NCBI GenBank assembly: GCA_963682055.1
Contig: OY821741.1
Coordinates: 24,436,711-24,500,710 of the forward strand
Source of the DNA: Primula veris
Taxonomy: Eukaryota > Streptophyta > Magnoliopsida > Ericales > Primulaceae
Direction of reading: 5' to 3'
Length of the DNA: 64,000 bases
The position numbers were made by a program, and so were the translations under genes. The notes beneath the pieces were generated by a model, which saw only the letters and a list, made by a program, of their open reading frames with translations, was not told where the DNA came from and ran no database searches. Below, one piece after another: positions 21,605 to 35,265 of this stretch (position 1 is the first letter of the stretch; every line of letters begins with the position of its first letter).

Positions 21605-24600
21605 ATTAAGATTCCTACATTGTACAAAAGGATGAGAAAGAAGTAAATAAGTTCAATATCCATGCCGAAAATCTCATTAAATGGGATTAAAGGCCATCAC
21701 AGCCCAAACCCTTGATAAGACTCTGACATTGAGCAGTTGAATAAACGGGAAAGCAAGTGAACATGTTCAAGATCGATGTCGAAAATCTCATTAAGTAGGA
21801 TTAAAGGCCATCACAGCCCAAATACTTAATGAGATTCCTACATTGTTCAAAGGGATGAGAAATGAAGTGAGCAAGTTCAAATGCCCAAAGTCTCATTAAA
21901 TAGGATTAAAGGCCATCACAGCCCAAACCCTTAATAAGACTTTGACATTGAGAATTTGAATGAACGAGAAAGCAAGTGAGCATGTTCAAGCTCGATGTCG
22001 AAAATCTCATTCAGTAGGATTAAAGGCCATTACAACCCAAATCCTTAATAAGATTCCTACATTGTTCAAGAGGATGAGAAAGAATTGAACAAGTTCAATA
22101 TGGATGCCGAAAACCTCATTAAATGGGATTAAAGGCCATCACAGCCCAAACCCTTGATAAGACTCTGACATTGAGCAGTTGAATGAACGGGAAAGCAAGT
22201 GAACATGTTCAAGATCGTATCGAAAATCTCATTAAGTAGGATTAAAGGCCATCACCGTCCAAATACTTAATAAGATTCATACATTGTTCAAAGTGATGAG
22301 AAATGAAGTGAGCAAGTTCAAATGCCGAAAGTCTCATTAAATAGGATTAAAGGCCATCACAGCCCAAATCCTTAATAAAACTCTGACATTGAGCAGTTGA
22401 ATGAACGAGAAAGCAAGTGAGCATGTTCAAGCTCGATGTCGAAAATCTAATTAAGTAGGATTAAAGGCCATCACAGCCAAAATACTTAATAAGATTCCTA
22501 CATTGTTAAAAAGGATGAAAAAGAAGTGAACAAGTTCAATATCGATGGCGAAAATCTCATTAAATGGGATTAAAGGCCATCAAAGCCCAAACCCTTGATA
22601 AGACTCTGACATTGAGCAGCGGAATGAACGGGAAAGCAAGTGAGCATGTTCAAGATCGATGTCGAAAATCTCATTAAGTAGGATTAAAGGCCATCACAGC
22701 CCAAATACTTAATAAGATTCCTACATTATTCAAAAGGATGAGAAAGAAGTGAACAAGATCAATATCCATGCCGAAAATCTTATTAAATGGGATTAAAGGA
22801 CATCACAGCCCAAACCCTTGATAAGACTCTGACATTGAGCAGTTGAATGAACGGGAAAGCAAGTGAACATGTTCAAGATCGATATCAAAAATCTCATTAA
22901 GTATGATTAAAGGCCATCACAGCCCAAATACTTAATGAGATTCCTACATTATTCAAAGGGATGAGAAATGAAGTGACCCAGTTCAAATGCCGAAAATCTC
23001 ATTAAATAGGATTAAAGGCCATCGCAGCCCAAACCCTTAATAAGACTCTGACATTGAGCAGTTGAATGAACGAGAAAGCAAGTGAGCATGTTCAAGCTCG
23101 AAGTCTAAAATCTCATTAAGTAGGATTAAAGGCCATCACAGCCCAAATCCTTAATAAGACTCTGACATTGAGCAGATGAATGAACGAGAGCGCAAGTGAG
23201 CATGTTCAAGATCGATGTCGAAAATCTCATTCAGTAGGATTAAAGGCCATCACAGCCCAAATCCTTAATAAGATTCCTACATTGTTCAAAAGGATGAGAA
23301 AGAATTGAACAAGTTCAATATCGATGCCGAAAATCCCATTAAATGGGATTAAAGGCCATCACAGCCCAAACCCTTGATAAGACTCTGACATTGAGCGGTG
23401 GAATGAACGGGAAAGCAAGTTAGCATGTTCAAGATCGATGTCGAAAATCTCATTAAGTAAGTTTAAAGGCCATCACAGCCCAAATACTTAATAAGATTCC
23501 TGCATTGTTCAAAAGGATGAGAAAGAAGTGAACAAGTTCAATATCGATGAGAAAATCTCATTAAATGGTATTAAAGCCCATCACAGCCCAAACCCTTGAG
23601 AAGACTGTGACATTGAGCAGATGAATGAATGAGAAAGCAAGTGAACATGTTCATGATCGATGTCGAAAATCTCATTAAGTAGGATTAAAGGCCATCACAT
23701 CCCAAATACTTAATAAGATTCCTACATTGTTCAAAGGGATGAGAAAGAAGTGAACAAGTTCAATATCGATTCCGAAAATCTCATTAAATGGCATTAAAGG
23801 CCATCACCGCCCAAACCCTTGATAAGACTCAGACATTGAGCAGATGAATGAACGAGAAAGCAAGTGAGCAAGTTCAAGATCGATGTCGAAAATCTCATTA
23901 AGTAGGATTAAAGGCCATCACAGCCCAAATACTTAATAAGACTTCTACATTGTTCAAAGGGATGAGGAATGAAGTGAGCAAGTTCAAAAGCCGAAAGTCT
24001 CATTAAATAGGATTAAAGGCCATCACAGCCCAAACCCGTAATAAGACTCTGACATTGAGCAGTTGAATGAACGAGAGAGCAAGTGAGCATGTTTAAAATC
24101 GATATCGAAAATCTCATTCAGTTGGATTAAAGGCCATCACAGCCCAAATACTTAATAAGATTACTACATTGTTCAAAAGTATGAGAAAGAAGTGAACAAG
24201 TTCAATATCGATGCCGAAAATCTCATTAAATGGGATTAAAGGCCATCACAGCCCAAACGCTTGATAAGACTCTGACATTGAGCAGATGAATGAACGAGAA
24301 TGCAAGTGAGCATGTACAAGATCGATGTCGAAAATCTCATTAAGTAGGATTAAAGGCCATCACAGCCCATATACTTAATAAGATTCCTACATTGTTTAAA
24401 GGGATGAGAAATGAAGTGAGCTAGTTCAAATGCCGAAAGTCTCATTAAATAGGATTAAAGGCCATCACAGCCCAAACCATTAATAAGACTATGACATTGA
24501 GTAGTTGAATGAACGAGAAAGCAAGTGAACATGTTCAAGATCGATGTCGAAAATCTCATTAAGTAGGATTAAAGGCCATCACAGCCCAAATACTTAATAA

Positions 24601-27600
24601 GATTCCTACATTGTTCAAATCGATGAGAAATGAAGTGAGAAAGTTCAAATACCGAAAATCTCATTAAATAGGATTAAAGGCCATCACAGCCCAAATCCTT
24701 AATAAGACTCTGACATTGAGCAGTTGAATAAACGAGAAAGCAAGTGAGCATGTTCAAACTCGATGTCGAAAATCTCATTAAGTAGGATTAAAGGCCATCA
24801 CAGCCCAAATCCTTAATAGGATTCCTACATTGTTCAAAAGGATGAGAAAGAAGTGAACAAGTTCAATATTGATGCCGAAAATCTCATTAAATGGGATTAA
24901 AGCCATCACAGCCTAAACCCTTTATAAGACTCTGACATTGAGCTGTGAAATGAACGGGAAAGCAAGTGAGCATGTTCAAGATCGATGTCGAAAATCTCAT
25001 TAAGTATGATTAAAGGCCATCACAGCCCAAATGCTTAATAAGATTCCTACATTGTTCAAATGGATGAGAAATGAAGTGAGCAAATTCAAATGCCGAAAGT
25101 CTCATTAAATATGATTAAAGGCCATCACAGCCCAAACCCTTAATAAGACTCTGACATTGAGCAGATGAATGAACGAGAGAGCAAGTCAGCATGTTCAAGA
25201 TCGATGTCGAAAATCTCATTCAGTAGGATTAAAGGCTATCACAGCCCAAATCCTTAATAAGATTCCTACATTGTTCAAAAGGATGAGAAAGAAGTGAACG
25301 AGTTCAATATCGATGCCAAAAATCTCATTAAATGGGATTAAAGGCCATTATAGCCCAAACCCATGATAAGACTCTGACCTTGAGCAGATAAATGAACGAG
25401 AAAGCAAGTGAGCATGTTCAAGATCGATGTCAAAAGTCTCATTAAGTAGGATTAAAGGCCATCACAGCCCAAATACTTAATAAGATTCCTACATTGTTCA
25501 AAGGGATGAGAAATGAAGTGAGCAAGTTCAAATGCCGAAAGTCTCATTAAATAGGATTAAAGGCCATCACAGCCCAAACCCTTAATAAGACTCTGAGATT
25601 GAGCAGTTAAATGAACGAGAAAGCAAGTGAGCATGTTCAAGATCGATATCGAAAATCTCATTAATTAGGATTAAAGGCCATCACAGCCCAAATACTTAAT
25701 AAATTTCCTACATTGTTCAAAAGGATGAGAAAGAAGTGAACAAGTTCAATATCGATGCCTAAAATCTCATTAAATGGGATTAAAGGCCATCACTGCCCAA
25801 ACCCTTAATAAGAATCTGACATTGAGCAGTTGAATGAACGAAAGAGCAATTGAGCATGTTCAAGATCGATGTCGAAAATCTCATTCAGTAGGATTAAAGG
25901 CCATCACAGCCCAAAACCTTAATAAGATTCCTACATTGTTCAAAAGGATGAGAAAGAAGTCAACAAGTTCAATATCGATGCCGAAAATATCATTAAATGG
26001 GATTAAAGGCCATAACAACCCATACCCTTGATAAGACTTTGACATTGAGCAGATGAATGAACGAGAAAGCAAGTGAGCATGTTCAAAATCGAAGTCGAAA
26101 ATCTCAATAAGTAGGATTAAAGGCCATCACAGCCCAAATACTTAATAAGATTCCTACATTGTTCACAAGGATGAGAAATGAAGTGAGCAAATATAAATGC
26201 CAAAAGTCTGATTAAATAGGATTAAAGGCCATCACAGCCCAAACCCTTAATAAGACTATGACATTGAGCAGTTGAATGAACGAGAAGGAAAGTGAGCATG
26301 TTCAAGCTCGATGTCAAAAATCTCATTAAGTAGGATTAAAGGCCATCACAGCGCAAATCCTTAATAAGATTCCTACATTGTTCAAAAGGATGAGAAAGAA
26401 GTGAACAAGTTCAATATCGATGACGAAAATCTCATTAAATTGGATTAAAGGCCATCACAGGCCAAACCCTAAATAAGACTCTTACGTTGAGCAGTGGAAT
26501 GAACGGGAAAGCAAGTGAGCATGTACAAGATCGATGTCGAAAATCTCATTAAGTAGGATTAAAGGCCATCACAGCCCAAATACTTAATAAGATTCCAACA
26601 TTGTTCAAAGAGATGAGAAATGAAGTGAGTAAATTCAAATGCCGAAATTCTCATTAAATAGGATTAAAGGCCATCACAGCCCAAACCCTTAATAAGACTC
26701 AGACATTGAGAAGTTCAATGAATGAGAGAGCAAGTGAGCATGTTCAAGATCGATGTCGAAAATCTCATTTAGTAGGATTAAAGGCCATCACAGCCCAAAT
26801 CTTTAATAAGATTCCTACATTGTTCAAAAGGATGAGAAAGAAGTGAACAAGTTCAATATCGATGCCGAAAATCTCATTAAATGGGATTAATGGCCATCAC
26901 AGCCCAAACCCATGATAAGACTCTGACATTGAGCAGATAAATGAACGAGAACGCAAGTGAGCATCTTCAAGATCGATGTCGAAAATCTCATTCAGTAGGA
27001 TTAAAGGCCATCACAGCCCAAATCCTTAAAAAGATTCCTACATTGTTCAAAAGAATGAGAAAGAAGTGAACAAATTCAATATCGATGCCAAAAATCTCAT
27101 TAAATGGGATTAGAGGCTATCACAGCCCAAACCCATGATAAGACTCTGACATTGAGCAGATAAATGAATGAGAAAGCAAGTGAGCATGTTCAAGATCGAT
27201 GTCAAAAGTCTCATTAAGTAGGATTAAAGGCCATCACAGCCCAAATACTTAATAAGATTCCTACATTATTCAAAGGGATGAGAAATGAAGTGAGTAAGTT
27301 CAAATGTCGAATGTCTCATTAAATAGGATTAAAGGCCATCACAGCCCAAACCCTTAATAAGACTCTGACATTGAGCAGATGAATGAACGAGAGAGCAAGT
27401 CAGCATGTTCAAGCTCGATGTCGAAAATCTCATTCAGTAGGATTAAAGGATATCACAGCCCAAATATTTAATCAGATTCCTACATTGTTCAAAGGGATGA
27501 GAAATGAAGTGAGCAAGTTCAATATCGATGCCGAAAACCTCATTAAATGGGATTAAAGGCCATCACAGCCCAAACCCTTGATAAGACTCTGACATTGAGC

Positions 27601-30358
27601 AGTTGAATTAACGGGAAAGCAAGTGAGCATGTTCAAGATCGATGTCAAAAGTCTCATTAAGTAGGATTAAAGGCCATCACAGCCCAAATACTTAATAAGA
27701 TTCCTACATTGTTCAAAGGGATGAGAAATGAAATGAGCAAGTTCAAATGCCGAAAGTCTCATTAAATAGGATTAAAGGAAATCACAGCCCAAACCCTTAA
27801 TAAGACACTGACATTGAGCAGTTGAATGAACGAGAAAGCATGTGAGCATGTTCAAGATTGATGTCGAAAATCTCATTAATTACTATTAAAGTCCATCACA
27901 TCCCAAATACTTAATAAGATTTCTACATTGTTCAAAAGGATGAGAAAGAAGTGAACAAGTTCAATATCGATGATTTCTACATTGTTCAAAAGGATGAGAA
28001 AGAAGTGAACAAGTTCAATATCGATGCCGAAAAGTTCATTAAATGGGATTAAAGGCCATCACAGCCCAAACCCTTAATAAGACTCTGACATTGAGCAGTG
28101 GAATGTACGGGAAAGCATGTCATTATTCAAAGGGATGAGAAATGAAGTGAGTAAGTTCAAATGTCGAATGTCTCATTAAATAGGATTAAAGGCCATCACA
28201 GCCCAAACCCTTAATAAGACTCTGACATTGAGCAGATGAATGAACGAGAGAGCAAGTCAGCATGTTCAAGCTCGATGTCGAAAATCTCATTAAGTAGGAT
28301 TAAAGGATATCACAGCCCAAATATTTAATCAGATTCCTACATTGTTCAAAGGGATGAGAAATGAAGTGAGCAAGTTCAATATCGATGCCGAAAACCTCAT
28401 TAAATGGGATTAAAGGCCATCACAGCCCAAACCCTTGATAAGACTCTGACATTGAGCAGTTGAATTAACGGGAAAGCTAGTGAGCATGTTCAAGATCGAT
28501 GTCAAAAATCTCATTAAGTAGGATTAAAGGACATCACAACCCAAATATTTAATAAAATTCCTACATTGTTCAAAGGGATGAGAAATGAAATGAGCAAGTT
28601 CAAATGCCGAAAGTCTCATTAAATAGGATTAAAGGAAATCACAGCCCAAACCCTTAATAAGACACTGACATTGAGCAGTTGAATGAACGAGAAAGCATGT
28701 GAGCATGTTCAAGATTGATGTCGAAAATCTCATTAATTACTATTAAAGTCCATCACATCCCAAATACTTAATAAGATTTCTACATTGTTCAAAAGGATGA
28801 GAAAGAAGTGAACAAGTTCAATATCGATGATTTCTACATTGTTCAAAAGGATGAGAAAGAAGTGAACAAGTTCAATATCGATGCCGAAAAGTTCATTAAA
28901 TGGGATTAAAGGCCATCACAGCCCAAACCCTTAATAAGACTCTGACATTGAGCAGTGGAATGTACGGGAAAGCATGTGAGCATGTTCATGATCGATGTCG
29001 AAAATCTCATTAAGTAGGATTAAAGGTCATCACAGCCCAAATACTTAATAAGATTCCAACATTGTTCAAACGGATGAGAAATGACGTGAGCAAGTTCAAA
29101 TGCCGAAAGTCTCATTGAATATGATTAAAGGCCATCACAGCCCAAACCCTTAATAAGACTCTGACATTGAGCAGTTGAATGAATGAAAAAGCAAGTGAAC
29201 ATGTTCAAGATCGATGTCGAAAATCTCATTCAGTAGGATTAAAGGCCATCACAGCCCAAATCCTTAATAAGATTCCTATATTGTTCAAAAGGATGAGAAA
29301 GAAGTAAACAAGTTCAATATCGATGTCGAAAATCTCATTAAATGGGATTAAAGGCCATCACGGCCCAAACCCTTGATAAGACTCTGACATTGAGCAGTTG
29401 AATGTACGGGAAAGCATGTGAGCATGTTCATGATCGATGTCGAAAATCTCATTAAGTAGGATTAAAGGTCATCACAGCCCAAATACTTAATAAGATTCCA
29501 ACATTGTTCAAACGGATGAGAAATGACGTGAGCAAGTTCAAATGCCGAAAGTCTCATTGAATATGATTAAAGGCCATCACAGCCCAAACCCTTAATAAGA
29601 CTCTGACATTGAGCAGTTGAATGAATGAAAAAGCAAGTGAACATGTTCAAGATCGATGTCGAAAATCTCATTCAGTAGGATTAAAGGCCATCACAGCCCA
29701 AATCCTTAATAAGATTCCTATATTGTTCAAAAGGATGAGAAAGAAGTAAACAAGTTCAATATCGATGTCGAAAATCTCATTAAATGGGATTAAAGGCCAT
29801 CACGGCCCAAACCCTTGATAAGACTCTGACATTGAGCAGTTGAATGAACGGGAAAGCAAGTGAACATGTTCAATATCGATGTCGAAAATCTCATTAAGTA
29901 GGATTAAAGGCCATCACAGCCCAAATACTTAATAAGATTCCTACATTGTTCAAAGGGATGAGAAATAAAGTGAGCAAGTTCAAATGCCGAAAGTCTCATT
30001 AAATTGGATTAAAGGCCATCACAGCCCAAACCTTTAATAAGACTCTGAAATTGAGCAGTTGAATGAACGAGAAAGCAAGTGAGCATGTTCAAGCTCGATG
30101 TCGAAAATCTCATTAAGTAGGATTAAAGGCCATCACAGCCCAAATCCTTAATAAGATTCCTACATTGTTCCAAAGGATGAGAAAGAATTGTACAAGTTCA
30201 ATATCGATGCCGAAAATCTCATTAAATGGGATTAAAGGGCATCACAGCCCAAACCTTTGATAAAACTCTGACATTGAGAAGATGAATGAACGAGAAAGCA
30301 AGTGAGCATGTTCAAGATCGATGTCGAAAATCTCATTAAGTAGGATTAAAGGCCATCC
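21605..30358. repeat. 219-bp satellite array 2 (about 40 dimers), heterogeneous
   Basis: Same family as array 1, with the GGCCATCACAGCCCAAA box every ~105/114 bp. Two sub-variants of the inter-box segment occur: GAAATGAAGTGAGCAAGTTC with AAATGCCGAAAG, and GAAAGAAGTGAACAAGTTC with AATATCGATGCCGAAAA. They often alternate, which suggests higher-order units of ~438 bp. Recent segmental duplications are visible (27264 onward repeated at 28121; 28961 onward repeated at 29403). No gene is present; open frames are repeat artefacts. Confidence 0.97.
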
Positions 30359-31028
30359 AAGCCCATATTTTTTATACTTTACTGTTCATACTCTATTTTT
30401 CCTTGTAGAAAATTATTTAAATATGGAAAAATAAATGGTGGGAGAGACTTATTTAAAAAAAAAGAGAGAAGTACGGAGAGATTTAAGGAAGTAAGGAGAG
30501 ATTTTCTAGGGGTAATTTAGTACATAAAAAAACATGTGTAGTAGAACTTAAACAAGAACCACAAATTTGTGTTTATGAATATTAAGTGTATAGGCATCAT
30601 ACTAAACATAAATTCCCCCTAAATTAAATACTAGTAATAAAAAGCTACTATAATCAAATGCCATGTTTGTTTCCTTATAAGAGGTGTATAATAAGTATTA
30701 ATTATAATGTGGAATTCATATAATATCTTGTATAATATTGGGTATAACTAGTAACAACGGTACGGTTTTATTATTTATGATCAGATCTAAGAGCTCCGCT
30801 TGTTACGTTAGATAAAACACACTCAAAATAGAACAATATAAGGAGAATATAAACAGAGAAAGTAATTGGCAAAATTGCAACTTTAATTAATAATCAAATA
30901 ACCGTTACAATCTCTAACTGCTAAAATTTAATCAACCTTAAAATTTAACGAGACAACTTTATGTTTTGCTGGCTGCCATCTAACTTAGGGAATGCCTAAC
31001 CTATTTATAGGCTATAACTAATCCCATA
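30359..31028. other. AT-rich spacer with a possible degenerate LTR relic
   Basis: AGATCTAAGAGCTCCGCTTGTTACGTTAGATAAAAC-like sequence (30783-30822) is reminiscent of the reverse of an LTR/primer-site junction. CCTATTTATAGGC (31000-31012) is a TATA-like palindrome. Neither is strong enough for a named element. Confidence 0.35.
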
Positions 31029-31923
31029 TGATGCGTGATCGACCAAGGGGTGGACCTATCTATCAGGTTTCTTGAACAAATGCGGAATAAAAATCAATGA
31101 TAAAAATAACAATAAATAAAAGCCAAACTAAAGACCGCGACCCGTCACCTATAAAGAGGTGGGAACCTTGGTATGATTAGCTGGTATGGAACCGCGACCC
31201 GTCACCTATAAAGAGGTGAGAACCTTGGTATGTGAAGACGCCACAAACGGTTGCGGGATACCGATTGATAAGTCAGTTTTGAACGCCACAAGGTAACCCC
31301 TTGATAAGTTCAGAAAGTTCAATGAAGAACCAAAGAGAAAACTCTTAAATATATTAATCAAAACTTAATATTTACAATCTGATTTGACCTCTATTTATGC
31401 TTGGAACAACCCTCCAAGAATTGGGAAAAACTAAAAAAAAACATTAATTAAACATAGGTTCAATGTAGAATAGACCTATGACCTTCAAACTACTAGATAA
31501 CTTCAAAATTACAATAAATTTAGAAATGTATCATAGAAATAAGTGCTTATACTTCTCCAATACGTTCCCCTTGAGTTGTAGCATTTAATGGCTTCAAATG
31601 CATTGAATAATCAGCCCCCATGTATTTAAATCCCCCTTTTGGTTCATGCATGTAAACCCACGAAATTATCCTTTAATGTGGTGTCTTGAATAGCTCCAAT
31701 CAGGTTCACAAAGTAATGAGCTTCGTTTGGACTTGTCACGACCGTGTTTAAGCTTCTATCGGCCTCGTTTATTCTACGCGCGAGCACGTTCTTTCCCTCG
31801 TCATCCCGCATACCTTGCAACAGCCCGTTAAGCGCTTCCTTGAACCTTTTAGCTCTAGCTCTCGTAACTGGTCCGATTGGAACTTGCAATGCGTCTCTCG
31901 GTGTAGCGGTCATGATTACATCA
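31029..31923 (-). mobile_element. 3' LTR of element A (~895 bp)
   Basis: On the plus strand it starts TGATGCGTGATCGACC and ends ...CATGATTACATCA, so on the element strand it runs TGATGTAATCATG...GATCACGCATCA. It is homologous to the 963-bp LTRs of element E. It contains a CATAAATAGAGG TATA-like box and two copies of a CACCTMTTTATAGGTG stem-loop next to CGCGACCCGTC. The polypurine tract AAGAGGGAAGAGA precedes it. The pol stop codon (31644) lies inside the LTR. Confidence 0.85.
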
Positions 31924-33445
31924 TCTCTTCCCTCTTGAAAAGGATTTGTCCTCAATTCATCACCTACATCAAAAGGAGATAAGTCAGAAACATTAAAACT
32001 AGCGCTTACACTATACTCACCAGGAAGATCTATTTTATAAGCATTATCATTGATCCTTTCGACCACTTGGAATGGTCCGTCTCCCCTAGGAAGTAACTTC
32101 GATCTCCTTTGAACGGGAAACCTCTCCTTCCTCATATAAGCCCAAACCCAATCACCTGGTTCGAACACAACTTTCTTACGACCCTTGTTGGCCTGGATAG
32201 CATATTGTTCGGTCTTCCTCTCAATATTTTGCTTTGCTTTTTCATGAATTTGTTTGACAAACTCAGCCTTCATTTTTCCATTGAAATTAGTACGCTCACC
32301 CATAGGTAATGGAGTCAAATCCAAAGGTGTTAAAGGATTAAAACCATAAACAATTTCAAAAGGTGAAAATTAAGTAACTGAATGTACACTTCGATTATAA
32401 GCAAACTCAACATATGGCAAACATTCTTCCCAAGTTTTTAAATTCTTTTGAATTATGGTACGCAATAGAGTTGATAAGGTTCGATTAACTACTTCGGATT
32501 GACCATCTGTTTGGGGGTGACAAGTAGTTGAAAATAAAAGCTTAGTTTCTAACTTACACAACAAAGTTTTCCAAAAGTAGCTTAAGAATTTGGTATCCCT
32601 ATCAGAAACAATAGTCCTTGGCATGCCATGCAAACGTACAATTTCTTTAAAGAACAAATCAGCAATTCGTGAAGCATCGTTTGTTTTATTACAAGGAATA
32701 AAATGTGCCATTTTAGAAAATCTATCAACGACAAGAAAGACAGAATCCATGCCTCTTGTAGATCTCGGTAAACCTAGCACAAAGTCCATAGAAATGTCAA
32801 TCCAAGGCTCACCAGGTATAGCCAATGGCATATACAAACCATGAGGTTTAACTTTAGATTTAGCTTGTTTACAAGTTATATATCTTTCGCAAATTCGTTC
32901 GACATCTCGTTTTAAATGAGGCCAAAAGAAATGTTCTTGTAAAACATCAAGAGTTTTAGTTATACCAAAATGCCCCATTAAACCCCCACCATGTGCTTCT
33001 TTAACAAGAAATTCTCTTAAAGAACAATTAGGCACACATAGCCTATTTCCTCGAAACAAAAATCCATTATGCCTATAAAACTTTTCAAACCCAGTTTTCT
33101 CACATGCTTCAAAAACATTTTTTAAATCAGAATCATCAACATATAAATCCTTAATGTACTCAAAACCAAGTAATTTCGAATCTAGAGTTGAGATCAATGT
33201 ATACCTTCTCGAAAGCGCATCAGCCACAACATTCTCCTTACCTTTCTTGTACTTGATTACAAAAGGAAATGTTTTGATGAACTCTACCCACTTGGCATGT
33301 CTCTTGTTCAGCTTATGTTGACTCCTCATTTGTTTCAACGATTCATGATCGGTGTGAATCACAAATTTCTTCGGCCAAAGATAATGTTGCCAAGTTTCCA
33401 ACGCGCGCACTAATGCGTAAAGCTCCTTGTCGTAAGTTGGATAGG
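31644..33445 (-). pseudogene. element A pol: RNase H and integrase, with nonsense mutation
   Basis: The order is RNase H ([34 protein letters not shown]), the HHCC zinc region ([15 protein letters not shown] ... [10 protein letters not shown]), the integrase core ([32 protein letters not shown]) and a C-terminal domain ending DNFVGLHA inside the LTR. One zinc-binding Cys of the HHCC motif is Tyr here, while fragment C keeps Cys. An in-frame TAA near 32370 (Lys codon in C) splits the frame. RNase H starts abruptly at [12 protein letters not shown] codons near 33445, directly after the protease tail, so the RT domain was deleted. Not functional. Confidence 0.9.
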
Positions 33446-33870
33446 TAAGGGCTGCCCCACTTAGTTTCTCACTTGGTCGTCATACACCTGCCTTGGAGTT
33501 AATGGAACGAGTCTAATCGGTTTTGCATTGAATACAAAAGAGTATCGATTCGTATAGCCATTGTGTGTTACTCTCCTATCAAATTGCCATGGCCTTCCTA
33601 CAGAATATGCCCCGCTTGCATAGGAACTACGTCACACAACACTTCATCGTTATATCTCCCTATTGAGAATGAAACTAACACCTGTTTTAGAACCCTAACC
33701 TCGCCACAATCGTTCAACCATTGTAATTTGTAAGGTTTCAGATGTTTGGATGTTTTTAAATTCAGTTTCTCCACCATAATGCTACTAGCAACATTGACAC
33801 AACTCCCACCGTCAATAATCATACTACACAACTTATCGCTAACGTGACATCTAGTATGAAAGATGTTCAC
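33446..33870 (-). pseudogene. element A aspartic protease and RT-proximal tether
   Basis: FHTRCHVSDKLCSMIIDGGS (active-site D-G-G-S) then VNVASSIMVEKLNL and SIGRYNDEVLCDVVPM is a Ty3/gypsy retropepsin. After a stop near 33598, GRPWQFDRRVTHNGYTNRYS continues in the same style up to about 33475, where the deletion to RNase H begins. Confidence 0.85.
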
Positions 33871-33879
33871 GCGTTGTAT

Positions 33880-35051
33880 CTACTCGCCGTCTTCCCTAAT
33901 TTGAACACTTAACGCCTTCTTAGCAACTAATACCACCCCATCGACCGGATGTTCTTGCTCGTTATCGTCTTCGTCTTTGCTATGTTCAGATTCGCCTTCC
34001 AATTCAATCTCACCATCTTCCCTCATAATCATAGCCCTTCGGTTCGGACAATCACTAGCATAATGTCCCCTCCCTAAACATTTAAAACATTGTACATCTC
34101 GATTTCTAGAAGCTCTCAGTTCAGATTTACCTTGACTCGATGTAGCTTTATCCTTCGTATCCTTCGGCGTTTCGGTTTTAGGTTTCGAATAGGTTTTTTC
34201 CTCCTTTTTATTCCAGTTTTGGTTCCATGAAGTTGAACCAGATTTTTGTCCTGTTCGTGTGAAACTCTTTGCCTTCAATTGTCTCTCTACTTTGATAGCC
34301 ATATGTACCATATCTTCTAACTCCACATAGTGTTGTAACTTTACTACGTTAGCAATCTCCTTGTTTAAACCGTTTAGAAAACGAGCCATAGTAGCTTCCC
34401 TATCTTCATCGATATCAGCCCGAATCATCGCTATCTCCATTTCTTTATGATAATCATCAACACTTTTAGATCCTTGGGTGATTCCTTGTAACCGTCGATA
34501 TAAGTCCCTATAGTAATGACTAGGAACGAACCGTTTCTTCATAATAGCTTTCATCTTGCCCACGTTTCGATCGGTCTCTCTCTATTCCTCCTTCGACTAG
34601 TAACCAATTGATCCCACCAAACGATAGCGTAATCGGTGAACTCAATGGCTGCTATCCTTACTTTCTTTAGTTCTGAATAGTTATGACATTCGAACACCAT
34701 CTCCATCTTCTTTTCCCACTCCAAATATAACTCTGGATCGTTTTTCCCTTGGAACGCTGGGATTTTCATTTTAATAATACTCATGTTGTCATCAACCCTA
34801 TCTCCATTTCTACCTCGCCGATTTCTATGTCGATTATTAGCCCTAGGCATAGTAAAGTCCGATGCCCGATCATCCTCTTCCGCCTCTTCTCCATCGCCGC
34901 CATTGTGATTATTTCGTGGATGCTCGTTATGGTTATTTTGTATTTCCTCGATTCGTTCGTTTATTTGCTCGAACTCAGCAGCAAACAACCTTCGCATTTC
35001 TCCCATCATCGCCTCCATTTGTAACCTTGTGTCGCCTCCCCCCGAACCCAT
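33880..35051 (-). pseudogene. element A Gag (capsid plus zinc knuckle)
   Basis: The N-terminus MGSGGGDTRLQMEAMMGEMR is similar to element E's gag start. The capsid part has FQGKNDPELYLEWEKKMEMV and AIVWWDQL. The C-terminal CFKCLGRGHYASDCP is a CX2CX4HX4C knuckle, followed by an acidic tail. Two frames overlap around 34551-34563 (ETWAR / MGKMKAIMKKRFVP), so a frameshift breaks the middle. Gag would form the virus-like particle and bind element RNA. Confidence 0.88.
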
Positions 35052-35265
35052 TCGAGATGAACGTCACTGCAAATAAAGTATTAGAACCAAAAATTTAAAT
35101 TCTCACGCACTCCTTCACGTGTATCGCTCGTAATTGTTCACTCGTCACTCGTGTATCACTCGAATGGCTTTTACCCTCTATTAATCTCACACACTCTGCC
35201 TTTTTCCACTCAAATATGTTCTCACTCGCTCAACCTTACCCACTCGTCGTTTCCTCTATAGGTTC
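35052..35265 (-). other. element A untranslated leader, part 1
   Basis: Matches the reverse complement of element E's leader (about 59565-59777, GTGAGTGAACATATTTGAGTGG-like region) up to the insertion site of element B at 35265. Confidence 0.75.
35261..35265 (+). repeat. target-site duplication of element B, left (GGTTC)
   Basis: GGTTC directly before the 5' LTR of B; the same five bases follow the 3' LTR at 41055-41059. Confidence 0.93.

Noticed and set aside
25834..26072. Open frames within satellite array 2
   Set aside because: They follow the satellite phase and overlap on both strands; no protein-like features.
30740..31028. Named copia LTR relic before element A
   Set aside because: Only a loose resemblance to a primer-site junction and a TATA-like word; kept as spacer.
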